Source: Ascidia mentula (taxonomy: Eukaryota; Chordata; Ascidiacea; Phlebobranchia; Ascidiidae). Taken from it: a stretch of 64,000 bases of DNA. The notes under the pieces were generated by a model. That model did no database searches. It was not told where the DNA came from and worked only from the letters and a program-made list of their open reading frames with translations. Below, one piece after another: positions 44,553 to 57,169 of this stretch. Within the stretch, counting starts at the first letter, position 1, and every line of letters begins with the position of its first letter. Made by a program: the position numbers and the translations under genes. The DNA lies in NCBI GenBank assembly GCA_947561715.1, contig OX387199.1:23108988-23172987 (forward strand), given 5' to 3'.

Positions 44553-45473
44553 TATTTTTGAAAAACAAAACAATTTATATTAATTCACGTATTTCGCATA
44601 AAAGTCTGCAGAAACTACACGCAAAATAACCAAGGGAAGCCTATCTTGTTGACAAAAAAATTTCAGTTGACTAAACTTTAAACGCTAATAACTCTGTAGT
44701 TTTACAAGGTAGCGAAATAATATTTAGGCAAAACTAGGGAAGATCCTGTTACATCGGTACAGATTTATTTTTTACACAGAGTTATATGTTGATTAAGTTT
44801 GCCGAAAACTTTCCCTCCGGTGTAGAAGTATTTTCCAACAAACTAGGGTTGAAAGTAAAAAACAATCTTACCGGAACAATTGAATTTCCAGGAAAAAAAT
44901 CTAAATCATTGTGTTTGGGCTAATCAGTTGCTCTTTTTCAGAAAAACGTAAAATAATTATGCAGGCTACTTCTCTTGTGATTTTAGCAACTTAATTCTTT
45001 ACTGCACACCCATAACATCTACGAAAAAGACCAAAGCAACATGTTCCGACTTTGTTTTCTTATTGGTTTGCAAACCAAACAACTTACAATGTACACTGAA
45101 AAACGTTTTTCTACACTGAAAAACGCGCGTAGCACAACTTAACCTATGACCCCGATTCTCGCGCATGGGCATTGGCGTTGGTGCAAAAGGCGTTGGTGCA
45201 TGTATAGATGAGATTCCCTAAATAGGATTGGGACACACCAGACGTTTAGTTCTTTCTGGAACGGCGTACCGGCGAGAATTCTTTTTCCGAAACGAGATTC
45301 CGGACAGTTCCGGATTAAATTTGGAACTGTGGCAAAAAAAGCGTTATGAAAAAGGCATTTTAATCCCCACATATGGATGATATGTCAAGCAAAAATAAAA
45401 ATTTAAAACTTTCTTCCTTTCTTGTTTCTCATAGATATAGAGCGTAAAATACGAGTGCAACGAATCTGTTATT

Positions 45474-45600
45474 ACTGCAACCAATATTTGGTTCAATTCT
45501 GTCCAAATCCGAATACCTGCAACCAATATTCGGTTCAATTCTGATCGAATCCGAATCCGAATACCTGCAACCAATATTCTTATGCAATTCTGATCTAAAG
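45474..45600. repeat. Three-unit minisatellite of 41-47 bp
   Basis: Units start CTGCAACCAATATT and continue GGTTCAATTCTG; the middle copy has an internal ATCCGA duplication and the third is degraded. Confidence 0.8.
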
Positions 45601-47168
45601 ATTGCAATTTTCCAGGCTAGATAATATGCTTCGTTTATTTATTTAGCGGTCGTTAGGTGGCGTATTTGTCTATGTGATTACTTATTTTAACACTTGTTAA
45701 ACATGAATGTTATACAAACAAGCTACACTTTCAAAAATAATTTATTTTGTAAGTGCAGCTAGCACAATGTGGGGAATAAAAGAAAAAGAAATTCGTTTTT
45801 TAAGCTGTATTTACGTTTTTCAATTGTAACCAAAACTAATAACAAAGAAAAGATCATCATATTTGTAGTATTGTCATAAACACGTATTAAGAGGCACACG
45901 AAAAAGTTTATATATTCGGGCTAACGGTTTTATTTTTATTGAAGATGGAGTTAATTATATAAGTATTTTAATAAATAAATTAAAATGCTTTTGAGTTTTT
46001 GAATTTTTAAACGCATTATCTGGAAAGGAATTCAATTTACAACAGATATGACGGTCGTGATCCAAATTTGCATAATATGCCAAGTTCATTTGCATTTATG
46101 TTTTGTTCGTGATTCCAACGTGGTGGTGGCGTGATGTGTGTTGGCTGTGCAAGCTTGAGTCAAGCAAACTTTCAGTATTTCCCTTCAAAGACACATCATG
46201 TAAATATGTGCGCGAGCCGATTTAAGTGTCCCTTGTGCAAGCTAACTTTCCACAAACACTGGACTGTTATATGTTGCTAACCCACCCTTACATGTGGAAT
46301 CTTGCCATCGCAATGACAACTCTACCACACGCAGTCAGCCAATGTACATGATTAATTTGTAGCAGACTTTATCATAGCCATGTCATGCAACACACATTAA
46401 ACTTATCGTTGGGACAAAACTACACCCAAGCGTTGACAAAAATACAGCAGAAGGTGTTCAGTGAGTGCCTTTTCTTTCGCGGTACAATATGAACTATTTA
46501 GCAAGGCGTATTGGGATGTGACGTAGTATGTGTACGTCAAGCTGGCGAAGGCGTCTGAAAATGATATTGGATGCAAATGTTAGCGGTCGGGCGGAGTGAG
46601 CGGTTGGCCCGTCCTTCCAATGATCATTGAGTTGCACAATACATGTGGTAATTGTGGTCACACTCTTCCATCTAGACACATTGACAGCATTCCCACTGGG
46701 TGATTATGTTTCAATTTCCGCAACACCGCATTTTGCAACGAAACAATGTGTGTAATATTACAACACAATGCGTTCTATTGCAATGTCTAAAGGCGACATT
46801 ATAACACAATTCTGAAAACATCGCAATCTGTCTTCGTATACTCTATCCTAACCTTTAGCTATCACGGCTGAATTTCCCAGTGATCAACAATTCCTGTTTT
46901 ATCAGCTTAAACAACATGTTGGGAAAATCAGGTTATATTTTCGTGTGGAAATTCGATTCCGTCCGTGACCGTTAACCCCCCCCCCCATGTCTTGACCTTG
47001 CAACGACCTTAATTTGCTTGGATAACTTCTTTCGTCTCATTTTCCGTTCACATTACGCTCAATAACATACGTGCTTTCAAACGTTTTAATCAATTTATCA
47101 TCACCAATATATTTGTGCGGAATTATCTCGCGACCAACTTTCGCCGAGGTGAAACCGACATGGGGTAC

Positions 47169-47321
47169 ATCGGTAAATGACGTCACTTCCTGTGGAAGAC
47201 ATGGGGTGCACAGAATGCCTTAGAAAGAAACGTTCATGGATTTTCCCATAACACGACCGATGAATTCCCCCCTACCGTTATTGGCAAACCACTTCCACAG
47301 GAAGTGACGTCATTCACCGAT
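47169..47321. repeat. 30-bp inverted repeat carrying ETS and CRE-like motifs
   Basis: The segment 47292-47321 begins CTTCCACAGGAAGTGACG and its reverse complement lies at 47169-47198, matching at 29 of 30 bases. Each arm has ACAGGAAG next to TGACGTCA, an ETS site abutting a cAMP-response element. About 93 bp separate the arms. Confidence 0.75.
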
Positions 47322-50300
47322 CATCCACCTCTACTGCACATGCGCACAACTGTCATGCATCAATGCATTCAAGCCCTGTTTGTTTTAACTCGATATCACA
47401 TTAATATCACGTAACCTTTTGTCCCATTTTAACTCCAGCATATGTTGTTTTTACATCAGAGAGGAGATGTTGACAGATATGGAAAGAAACGTGACCTTCT
47501 CTCACGACAACAGAGGGTTGCGCAATTCGGGTGGAAAAGGAACACCTGCGGATAGTTAGACATCTCGTTTAGGGAGTTCCCCGGACAAAATACGTGTCCG
47601 AAGTTTGTAAAGATGGAAGGGTTATAGAGTTGCTCTGCTGGGTGAGGAGACGGTTGTTTGCGAGGATGGCATGAGGTAAGTGTCATATAATGGTACAAAT
47701 ACTTTTATTATGGTACCATGTATTTGCGGGTAACTGACTTGTCAATAAGATGTTATTGGAATAAGTAGTCCAGATAATATAATGCTAAATAATTTTGATG
47801 ATTTGGTTTTCAAATGAATTTGATTTCTACAAATAGTTGACCATTGTGGAATTTTAAGTTATCGAAAGTATTTAGTTACAAAACCTTGTGGCTGCAGGTA
47901 AACACCTCCTATAAACACGGGGTGACGTAATCACCATTATGGTTCACAGCAGAGCAAGCTTTTCGGCTCGCGGGCCAGAAATTATCACAAAATTAGACGG
48001 GTGGGTCAATGAGGCACGTGCGTGAAAACTCGCTTTGCAGATGCAGCAAATGTGAAGTAAAAAGCGGTTAACGGCGAAAGAAACAAGAAAAAATAACGGC
48101 GTGAAACCAGTAAGGGTTAGCCAACTTCAATGGGCATAACTACAGTGTGGGAGACATGAGGGTCATGGTGCTACAGAAGGTTAATACAATATCAAGACTA
48201 GTCAGAGAGACGGCAAAACAACGCCACATCGAACGGTTTGACTATAACCATCGTCTTTATAGGGGCTCCATTGAGTCACTACACTCACGAAGATGCCACC
48301 GGCACAAAGTGACCAGCGGTGAACTCTTAGTGTGTTTTTCGTTTTTGCGCCGGTACCACATTTAACTTTGTCACATTTGTCAAACTTGATGAAGCGAGAT
48401 TAGATTCGCGAAAGCTCGTGCGAATAAAGTTTTTAAACAGTTAGTCTGTCCAAAATAGTGTAGCAGCAACTACTGAAATTTATAGACCTGAAATCAACAC
48501 GGTGTATAGCAGGAATTGAAATAAGTTTGCAGTATGAGCACATTTCTGAGTTACTAACCCTGGCAGGCCAAATTAACCCGACAGGCTGGATTTGGTCGTT
48601 GCCTGCAAAATGTTAATGACCTGTTTATACGCCCTCCCTTGCATATCAATTTTTGATATTTATCCAGACATTTTGCATAAAGTTTTTTGTCAGGAAACTG
48701 CATTATTTTAAGCCGTCTCATAGCGCGTTTTTGGCAGGGTCGCAATGTTGCATTTGTTGATCTTGGTAAACTTTGTTAACACGCGTACGTTTACGGTTGA
48801 TGTCCGAAACTTTCAAACAGACAATCGTGATGACAACGTCTGTCTGTGTGGTTAAGGTCTTTGTTTTGAGATGAACTATTGGTGTGTTTTTACCTTTTTG
48901 CCCTCATACAGAGACCACAACGTGACTCATTAACAATTTGAAGACATTATTTTGATTCTTCCATTAAAGCAGAATCTACAGAGGTGGCCCTTAAAAAAAC
49001 ATTTTAATAAATTCAGCTAATGTGGGAGAAGTTTCATCAAGACTAACGAACGGAAGTGACGCAAGAAATAAAAATGCCTTTCCTTCATTTGCATTTAGGT
49101 ATGTTCGGAAATTCCATTATGTATTGAAATTAGATTGAAACAGTCACGGCACTTTTCCATTTTTATGCAAACTTGGCTGGACAAACTTAGCGTAACAGTT
49201 GATGGGTTGCGATTCTGAAATGTCTTTTTTTATAAATTTGTCGAATTGTTTTGAAAGCGAATTCACCGATGTTAAGTCCGACATGTTTTATTCCCACAAG
49301 CTACACAGTGGGGATTGTTATAAAATGAATAAATCTGATGAAACTCTGGTGTCTTGCTTAAAAAGATTATTATGTTGTGTTGCCAAGTAACTTCCAAATA
49401 CTAAAACTTTCAAAGCAGAATTAAGATACGTTCGGTACTTTGGAATTTATTTACGGCTAACCGCTATTTATCATTTAACAATTATTTGGCAGGTATCAGC
49501 TATTCTACGAACAAATATAAATCATGCAAAATACTTGCTGAATCATATTTAACATATTGCACATATATTCCAATGCTTTTGCATTTAACCGGAGGTCTGC
49601 ATGAAATCTTTACAGCGGTTTTGATCAGAACGGCTCGTTGGGTTAGTTAGGAAGAGTAACCATGCAGAAATAGTATTCACTGGCAACTATAGGCGGTCGT
49701 GTGAAGGTCATTAGAGGTCATATTAACACTGAGGTGTCGTTTTCTATAAAACGAGATCAATTGTATGATTGTTGCCAGGAAGTCAGAAAGCAAATCATAT
49801 TCATTTTCACGTTTAATAAAACAGAAACATTTGCTAGTTTGTAATTTTGAGGTAGCAATTGCATGCAACCAGTAATACCTGCATCACAGGGATTTTGTGT
49901 TGATTGTATTACGAATCACGTTGAATTGCTGTAACGGTTATTTGAGTGTTACGATCATATTGTTGTCAACAATTTGTTTGATTGCTTATTTTGCAATGAC
50001 CAGGGCAAATCGAGGAGAAACGTATATACTGCGCTTGTTAATTATGACGCCATAAAACGAATTGTTTCAACACAAAGTTGGCCAGAACATCCGATAGAAG
50101 CGGTCGAAATATTTTCACGACTCTAAGGCGGGGAGTTCAGTTATTATGACGTCTTAGTCTACCTGGAAGCAACGCACGCGCGTTCGAAAATGATTCATAT
50201 TACTTGTTGTTCTGCGACAACTGTCGACATTCTTACGTAACAATATAGTTGCAGTTTAGTGAGAAGGAATATTGTTCAAATAATTAAACTAACGATTCCA

Positions 50301-53300
50301 GGGATGTTATTGGTACTTCATGAAAGAAGTGAATCAAGCATTTCCTTAAACAAATATTTCGTCATTAAGCGCGTTAATCGTACCTTTCCATGCCCACCGC
50401 ACAATCTGATTCTATGTAATACGATCCATCACGAACAACTCATACCCTCACGTTTTAACGTAACAGCCATATCATTATACCAAGCTTTACCCTCCGCTCC
50501 TCCATCACGAGACGGGTTATTTCGGGTGCGATCAACGCCAATCCACGGCCAACTCCGCACGATTTCGTCTATTGTTACGCGATAATGCGTTCCTCACCAT
50601 AACAAGACTAACAAATAAGAAAGACTTTAAAAAGATTCGATCCTTGATAACATACTGGGATCAAGTTCTTCGATTCGTCAGAGCTGTTAATCTTTAAAGT
50701 TTATCATTGAACGCCAAACCATAAACCTCAAATTTATTTAAAACAATGGATCTTTGGAGTAGTTTGATAAAAAGACACACAAATACAGAGTTAACACTTG
50801 CATGGCCGATGCAATCCCTGTCTGCCCAGTAGAAACGTCACAAACTGGTTAGTTCTCTAACCTCGCATTGTCGTCCATATTCATTTACCGTTGTTGTGTG
50901 AAATGTATGAAAGTTGTGCACGATGGCTTGAAACGGAGCCCCCCTTTTATCCGGGGCGAATATGAGTTTTCGGTGAATGTAATTGCTTCGTTGGCGAACA
51001 TACTTCAGAAAACCTTGTTTGTTAAAAAGGCATATACCATTCTCGTAAACTCAACTATTCTGTCGTCAGCTCACTATAATAAACTATTCTTGTTTGTTTA
51101 TTCCGATTACGGTGGGAATTACAAATCAGATGTCAAACTGAAATAATTATTTAGTCTCAAAACATGGATTGCGGTGGGGGAATATGTGGTTCCATTTGCG
51201 TGGTACGTAAATATTTGACAAGTGTTTTTGTTAATTTTAAATTGATAATATTTCTATAATCGACAATTACAACCTATCAAATCAGCGGTTTTCGTGTTTG
51301 TGGACACACAAATCTCAGTGTTACGTCACAAGCAAAGCGCAGACCATCGGCACTTATTGGTGTTGTTTATAATGGAGGTAAGAAGTGATTCGTTCCAACT
51401 TTTGTTACCGACGAAACCCGTTTTTGACAAATTTTGCTTCCAAGAAGTTTCCGCCATGTAAGAGTTGATGGCTTATCAAAAGTCGACATTGCACTGAACC
51501 ACATACCTCAAAATGTTAGACGATCTGGAAACGTTTTTGCAGCAAATTTTAGTCAACAATTTTAATTCAACATAAACGATTATTGGCGCTTATTTTGTCA
51601 CCGATTCTGTCAGGTTTGTTTATAAATGAAATAAGGCATATTTGGCAATACAAAACGGCTGAAGATATATTAAATTTCTGAGTGATATCGATTAAAACAA
51701 AACTGGAATAAGAGCTTGGGGAGTCTCAATTTACTAATCTACCTGTAGGGTAATTACATGGTATCCGTGGAATGATTTGCGCTCATTCGCTCGTTGAGTG
51801 GTGCTAGCGGTCACAAACACGTCACGTTTTTTTTACCCAAAGTCCCTCGAAGTAGTTGGAGGCGTAATCTCCGCAAGGCAGTCACGATCTATCTCTCCTC
51901 GGGCGAATTAATTTCAAGCGATTAGCTATGGGCCAAACGGGCCGTGCGACCAGTTCGCTGAACAACGGACCTGATGCTTAGCGCAAGCCTTGCCAATACT
52001 GAGGAAAGTGTATGCAAGTTTGACAAAGCTAACAGCGTTGTGTACAAACTTTATGTAATAATAAAGGACCAAATGGCAATCAGGTTAATAAGTTTTAGAA
52101 GTGAGGTTTGCATTGAGTAGTTGACGATAGTTTCGTTATTTGGTGGACTTGTCCATTTATACTTCCGACAGTGTAGTACCACTATTCTTGCTTGCTCTGG
52201 TATGAGTTTGCTACAAAATTCGTTGGGAAAATACATACTGGCGAAGGACAACAGAAAAATTAAACTTGTATGTAAATTTAGTCGTCCATCCCGCACATAT
52301 TTGTTCAACGATGGAGGCAAGGCGCATAAACGCGCCAGTCTTTTTTGATGTATTTACATGTAAAAAACAAAACCAATGTTGGCCAAATTGTGAAAAAAGT
52401 AACATTGGCCATTTATTTGTTTTGATGGGCACAAATGACAACAACAAAATATTGTTAAATGTTCGTTTTGCGACTTGCTACCTTTACCCAAAAATACTTC
52501 TATGTGGTGGTAAGAAATAAAAAATGAAATAATGTCAAAAGGCGTGTTTTCCGCAGCCATCGTTACACTGCCTTTGTCTGTTTTTTGTCCCTCATTGCGA
52601 TATTTTTTCCTTCTCTGGCACTATTTGGAGAAATAGAGAGAGGGGCGCGAGCGCTTTTCTCTGATAAATTGTATGCAAATGAGTGTTGTAATGTGACTAA
52701 CACAAGCCCGGCTATTATTTGCTGTCTAGTTTCACAGGCTGGTTTTGATTAGCTCTACCTAACTGCTTAGGCTGTGTAAGTTTCTGTTACACAAGACTTG
52801 TTTTTTTTTGTTTTTCCATCAGTTTTAGGTCTGTCCCTTTGTTTTTTTTTGAGTTGAAGGTTACATACAGGCTACAGGAGGAGGTTACATACAACACTAC
52901 AAATTGTTGAAATAATATTTAGCTTCGTGTAGGTTCTATAGTAAAAACCATATCACAAGATTTTCACTTTATGAATTGTTTGGGTTCTTTAATGTTTACT
53001 GTGTTCGTTTTTTTTCTATAAATAGTTGATAAAGGTGGCCCAAAGGTTTTAAACACAAACAAATTAGTACTTAAGCCAAAATGTAACTTGGTAAGAAGTG
53101 GATATATGAAGTAAAACAAGATGTGCCAAGCAGTGTGTGGACGTTATTTCCATACAGTTGTGTGTCTATTGAAAAGTCAATAAACTTATGTTGTGCTCTT
53201 AGTAAATTTAAATCATCCAGTCTCCTAATCATGATTACAGGGATTTGCATACTTGTTGCTCCACCACCACTACTTTCTGACAATGTTTACATAGGATTTA

Positions 53301-53394
53301 TGTTAACCAGTTCCTCTTATACAGATCTGTGCAGTGTCAGTAAGTTATATTTTGTGTAAAAGAGAATGACTTGTTCTACAAACTACACAAAGAA

Positions 53395-56300
53395 ATGGAT
53401 GTAAAGTATTCAAACACATGTGAGGCACAAAGTCCTGTGCCAGAGGGGGTATCTACACTACATGGTGCACATATTAAGGATATTGTTGAATCGGGGCCTA
53501 ATGAAAAAGCTGCACTGGAAAGAAACGCAGACAGTGGGTATCATACTGGTAGCTGGAGTGATACAGATTGCTTATCAACAACTATCAATGAAAAAAAGTT
53601 TTCAAATCAGCATAATATGGAGTCAAGCAATGGGTGTTTATCAGGGCAGATCTGTGTAAACACCTCCTCTAGTTATGGTGAAATGACCTATACAAATGGT
53701 TGCATTTCATGTGGTAAAGAACAAAGTAACAATAAAGTCATTCAACCACAAAGCTCCAAGGGGACTTGTAAACACAATGTTTGTAATTATAATTTACACG
53801 AACAGTGGCGGGCTGATGTAGATGGAAATGGTAACATGCTCTCCAGGACAGTAAGCTCACATGATTTTATTGGGGCACATATTGAACGGTGTGGAGTCAC
53901 ACAAAGTTATGTGTGTATGCCATTAAGTGCCAGTACAACATCAATTGTGCAATCGACATCATGTTCAACCAGTTTGGATTATATACAACCATCACTGCTT
54001 GCAAACCATGGAGTTTCAACGGACAGTGATGTAAAAGCAGACGATAAACTGGAAAGTGAAGCGCAAGACTTAGCATTAAAGATAGAATTTTGTCTTAAGT
54101 TTGGCTACACTGCTACTCAGGTATTCCACATGATTTCTGCCTTTGTTTATTTCACTATATTTGATCTATAAAAATTCTAGTATATATATATATAATAAAA
54201 AAGCAGACTTTATTTTTATGAATTAAAATCCACTTTATTTTCATAGATACGTGCTGCTATCAGCAAGCTGAGCTACAAAGCAACCAAAAATGATATTATT
54301 AAAGAACTATTTAATTTTTCTGCGGTTGAAAACAGTCCTTTGGTTTCAAAGGGACAGGTTACAATTGTTGATCAGATACCAGTAAGTGTGCATTTGTGTT
54401 AATATGGTTTTGCTTGTTCTATCATCATGTTTCACTGAATAGTCTCAACGGAAGTATAACGACTTGGTTGTGAGAGGGATTTCCCCTTCATCTCAGGATA
54501 TGTATGAAAGTCGGGGGCCACAGAGTCTTGAAAATGGAACAAAACAAATTCCAGCAAAACCACAGGAAGACGACACCCAAAATTTACGCCCCATTGTAAT
54601 TGATGGAAGCAACGTTGCTATGAGGTATTCTAGCTTGTGCTCTGTATCTCAGGCCCTCATAACATGACAAAAAACCTGCTTTGCAGTCATGGCAATAAGC
54701 AGTATTTTTCCTGCAAAGGAATCCTTCTTGCGGTTGATTTTTTCCGAATGCGAAACCATCGTGATATTACAGTGTTTATCCCCCAGTACAGAAAAGAGTC
54801 CCCACGACCTGATGCACCAATTCGAGGTAAAAATGATTACAATTATAGAAATTATTTGTAGGGTTAACGCCATGTAGGGATTTTCGCTGCCAGCAGTGGG
54901 TGACAATAGGTTTTTCGCATGACGTCATCTTTTGTTTGGTCAAACTTGTCTCGTTTTAACGGGAATTTCCCGCATGGCTGTGTGTAAAGTGGTGACGCCT
55001 TGCCTAAGATCGTGATGTGCTGCAGATCGCGAGATTTTGGATGAATTAGAGCAGGAACGGATATTAGTTTACACACCTTCACGATGCATCAACGGTAAAC
55101 GCGTTACTTGCTACGATGACCGCTTTATCCTGCGACTTGCCGAAGAAACAGATGGAGTAATTGTGAGCAATGACAACTTCAGGGATTTGCAGAATGAGAA
55201 GCAAAAATGGAAGGAGCTGATTGAAAAACGTCTTCTCATGTATTCCTTTGTTAATGACAGGTATAACTCACCGTGCTATTTGTATTTGCGGTAAATTCAC
55301 GTGTGGTTTTTGAACAGGTTTATGCCCCCCGATGATCCCCTTGGTAGGAACGGACCAAGCATTGATAACTTTCTTCGCAAACGGCCGGCGTCCGAAGAAC
55401 AAAGCAAACCTCAATGTCCATACGGTAAACCTCAACCTCACAATCCGGCTCTTTTTTTAATCCCAGAATACCGTTCGTTAGCAAAACTTTTCAAAACTTG
55501 AAAAATTGACAAAAACGTTTTTTTTAGGTAAGAAATGCACTTACGGAAAGAAATGCAAGTTCTTCCATCCAGAATGTTCATTTTCGTCCGTAACCGAAAA
55601 ACTAAGGAACAATTCCGAAAAACGTTTATCGGTATCAAAAGTAGCAGAAAGCCTTGCGGCAGAACTTGTCCAACAGGAATCGCAAAATCCAGAAAGAAAT
55701 GAACGCAGTGTTGGTCATTCGGTAAGTCAACCTCATATTGAAAACACATAGTTTTGTTTAAAATGCCTTTTGATATGGAAATAGACCTGGGCAGCGAGAT
55801 TTTTTGGGGTGTTTTTAAAATACGATTAGATTGGGCTTGCTGCCATAGAAACAAGTCAATTTCAATTCAGGCTAGAACATATTTACTGGCATTACAATGA
55901 GAGTGGCAACGATTTTAAGGCCAAGATTGATACATTCCGCGATGAACGCGATTTGTAAAAGCAAAAATTAAATTAGAGATAAAAGCAGAACCGTTTTTTG
56001 CCAAATTAGATTAGAATTACCGACATTTTGCTGTAATTCGCCTCACCAGAGTATTGGAATTACCGGGTTAGCATGGGAAGACCTAATTGCAACCGGATCT
56101 ATGTTTGTAGGGATCCCCTTCCCGTGGTACGATTAATTCGAAAGAGGAAAGCGTCGACGCACGGAATGCACCAAGTAACCAAGTAGTTGTTAACTACGGG
56201 ACAAGGGAACAACAGCAAAGCCGACCAGCGGTCCACGCCGCCAACCTTTCAGAATACGCCATACATCGAAATAACAGCTATCCATACAGACAAGGTCATG

Positions 56301-57169
56301 TTGGTAACCCAGAAGTTCAACCCGGAAGTAATCCGTACCCACGCAGTGACGGCAGTTTAACCAATAATTTGGGAAGACTACATGTGTCAAGTCCCAGTCC
56401 ACAAGGTCGTTCTATGCCTGGAAGTGGCAGTGCTGGCAATAACCCGTATATACAGCAATACCCAAACCAACGTAATCCACAACAAAATCACCTTCGATTT
56501 GGATCTGGACCACCAGGTTTACATATGGATGACAGACATGTAATCCACCCAAACATGGCTCAAGCGAACGTGCAAGCACCATACAGCACCACACCAGGTT
56601 ACCATGTATACGATAATAGAGGTGGAATGATGGTTGCCCCGAATATGAATCTACCCGGACATCACTACCCCCATATGCCGCATCCACAGTACTTGCAACA
56701 ACCTGCTATGTACGCCCCTCCGATGATGTACGATTACCACCAACAAGCTGCAAGACCCCCCATGATGTGTTGTCCCCCTAACCCTCCACCAGGGGTGATG
56801 CAACCTTTTTACGTGAACCAAGTCAGCCAAGGTTCGGGCAGTTCACGTTCGTATGGAACAGTGCCGACTTCAGAAGCACTCAGCACAGGCTCTGTAAACT
56901 CGGACGACCCAAAGACATTTCCTCCCGTAAGAAGGTCTAACAAACATGAAATGTACGGCCAACATCCCAGCACTCCAATTCACAACCGGTCCCCACAAAG
57001 GTCCGGTGGACCCGATAACTTGGACAATGAAAGCAACCCACGTCACAATTTATTCAAGAACTTGTGCGGTCTTTTTCCCCGAGTGATCGTTGAGAAAGTT
57101 ATGGAAGAAAATCCTGAAATGCGGGAACCGAAGCGACTCATTAAACTTTGTCTTGGTGAGGAAAATTGA
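53395..57169 (+). CDS. ZC3H12A: Regnase-type endoribonuclease (ZC3H12 family)
   Basis: Eight exons (53395-54120, 54247-54381, 54443-54624, 54687-54826, 55026-55260, 55318-55424, 55528-55721, 56111-57169) join in phase to 925 residues. In order: a Ser-rich N-terminal region (1-230), a UBA-like helix region ([20 protein letters not shown]), a PIN-like NYN RNase domain with Asp341 (VIDGSN), Asp425-Asp426 (CYDD) and Asp444 (VSND), then [20 protein letters not shown], a CCCH zinc finger (Cys506, Cys512, Cys518, His522), a Pro/Gln/Tyr-rich low-complexity stretch and a C-terminal helical domain ([14 protein letters not shown]). These match the active-site and domain order of human Regnase-1. The family degrades inflammatory and other mRNAs by cleaving stem-loops. 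Which of the four vertebrate paralogues it equals cannot be said; it is probably the single pro-orthologue. Confidence 0.94.

Larger units (their letters stand above)
44553..53394. other. 8.8-kb gene-poor interval between DAPP1 and the Regnase gene
   Basis: I found no exon with recognisable motifs or in-phase splice signals. It contains a minisatellite (45474-45600), a 30-bp inverted repeat with ETS/CRE-like sites (47169-47321), and several homopolymer runs. It separates two divergently transcribed genes, so it should include both promoters. A GTAAGT at about 53339 could be the donor of a 5' non-coding exon of the Regnase gene. Confidence 0.45.

Noticed and set aside
53123-53359. Coding exon upstream of the Regnase gene
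   Set aside because: A GTAAGT donor near 53339 could mark a 5' non-coding exon, but the frame shows no conserved features and does not join in phase to MDVKYSN with any clear signal.
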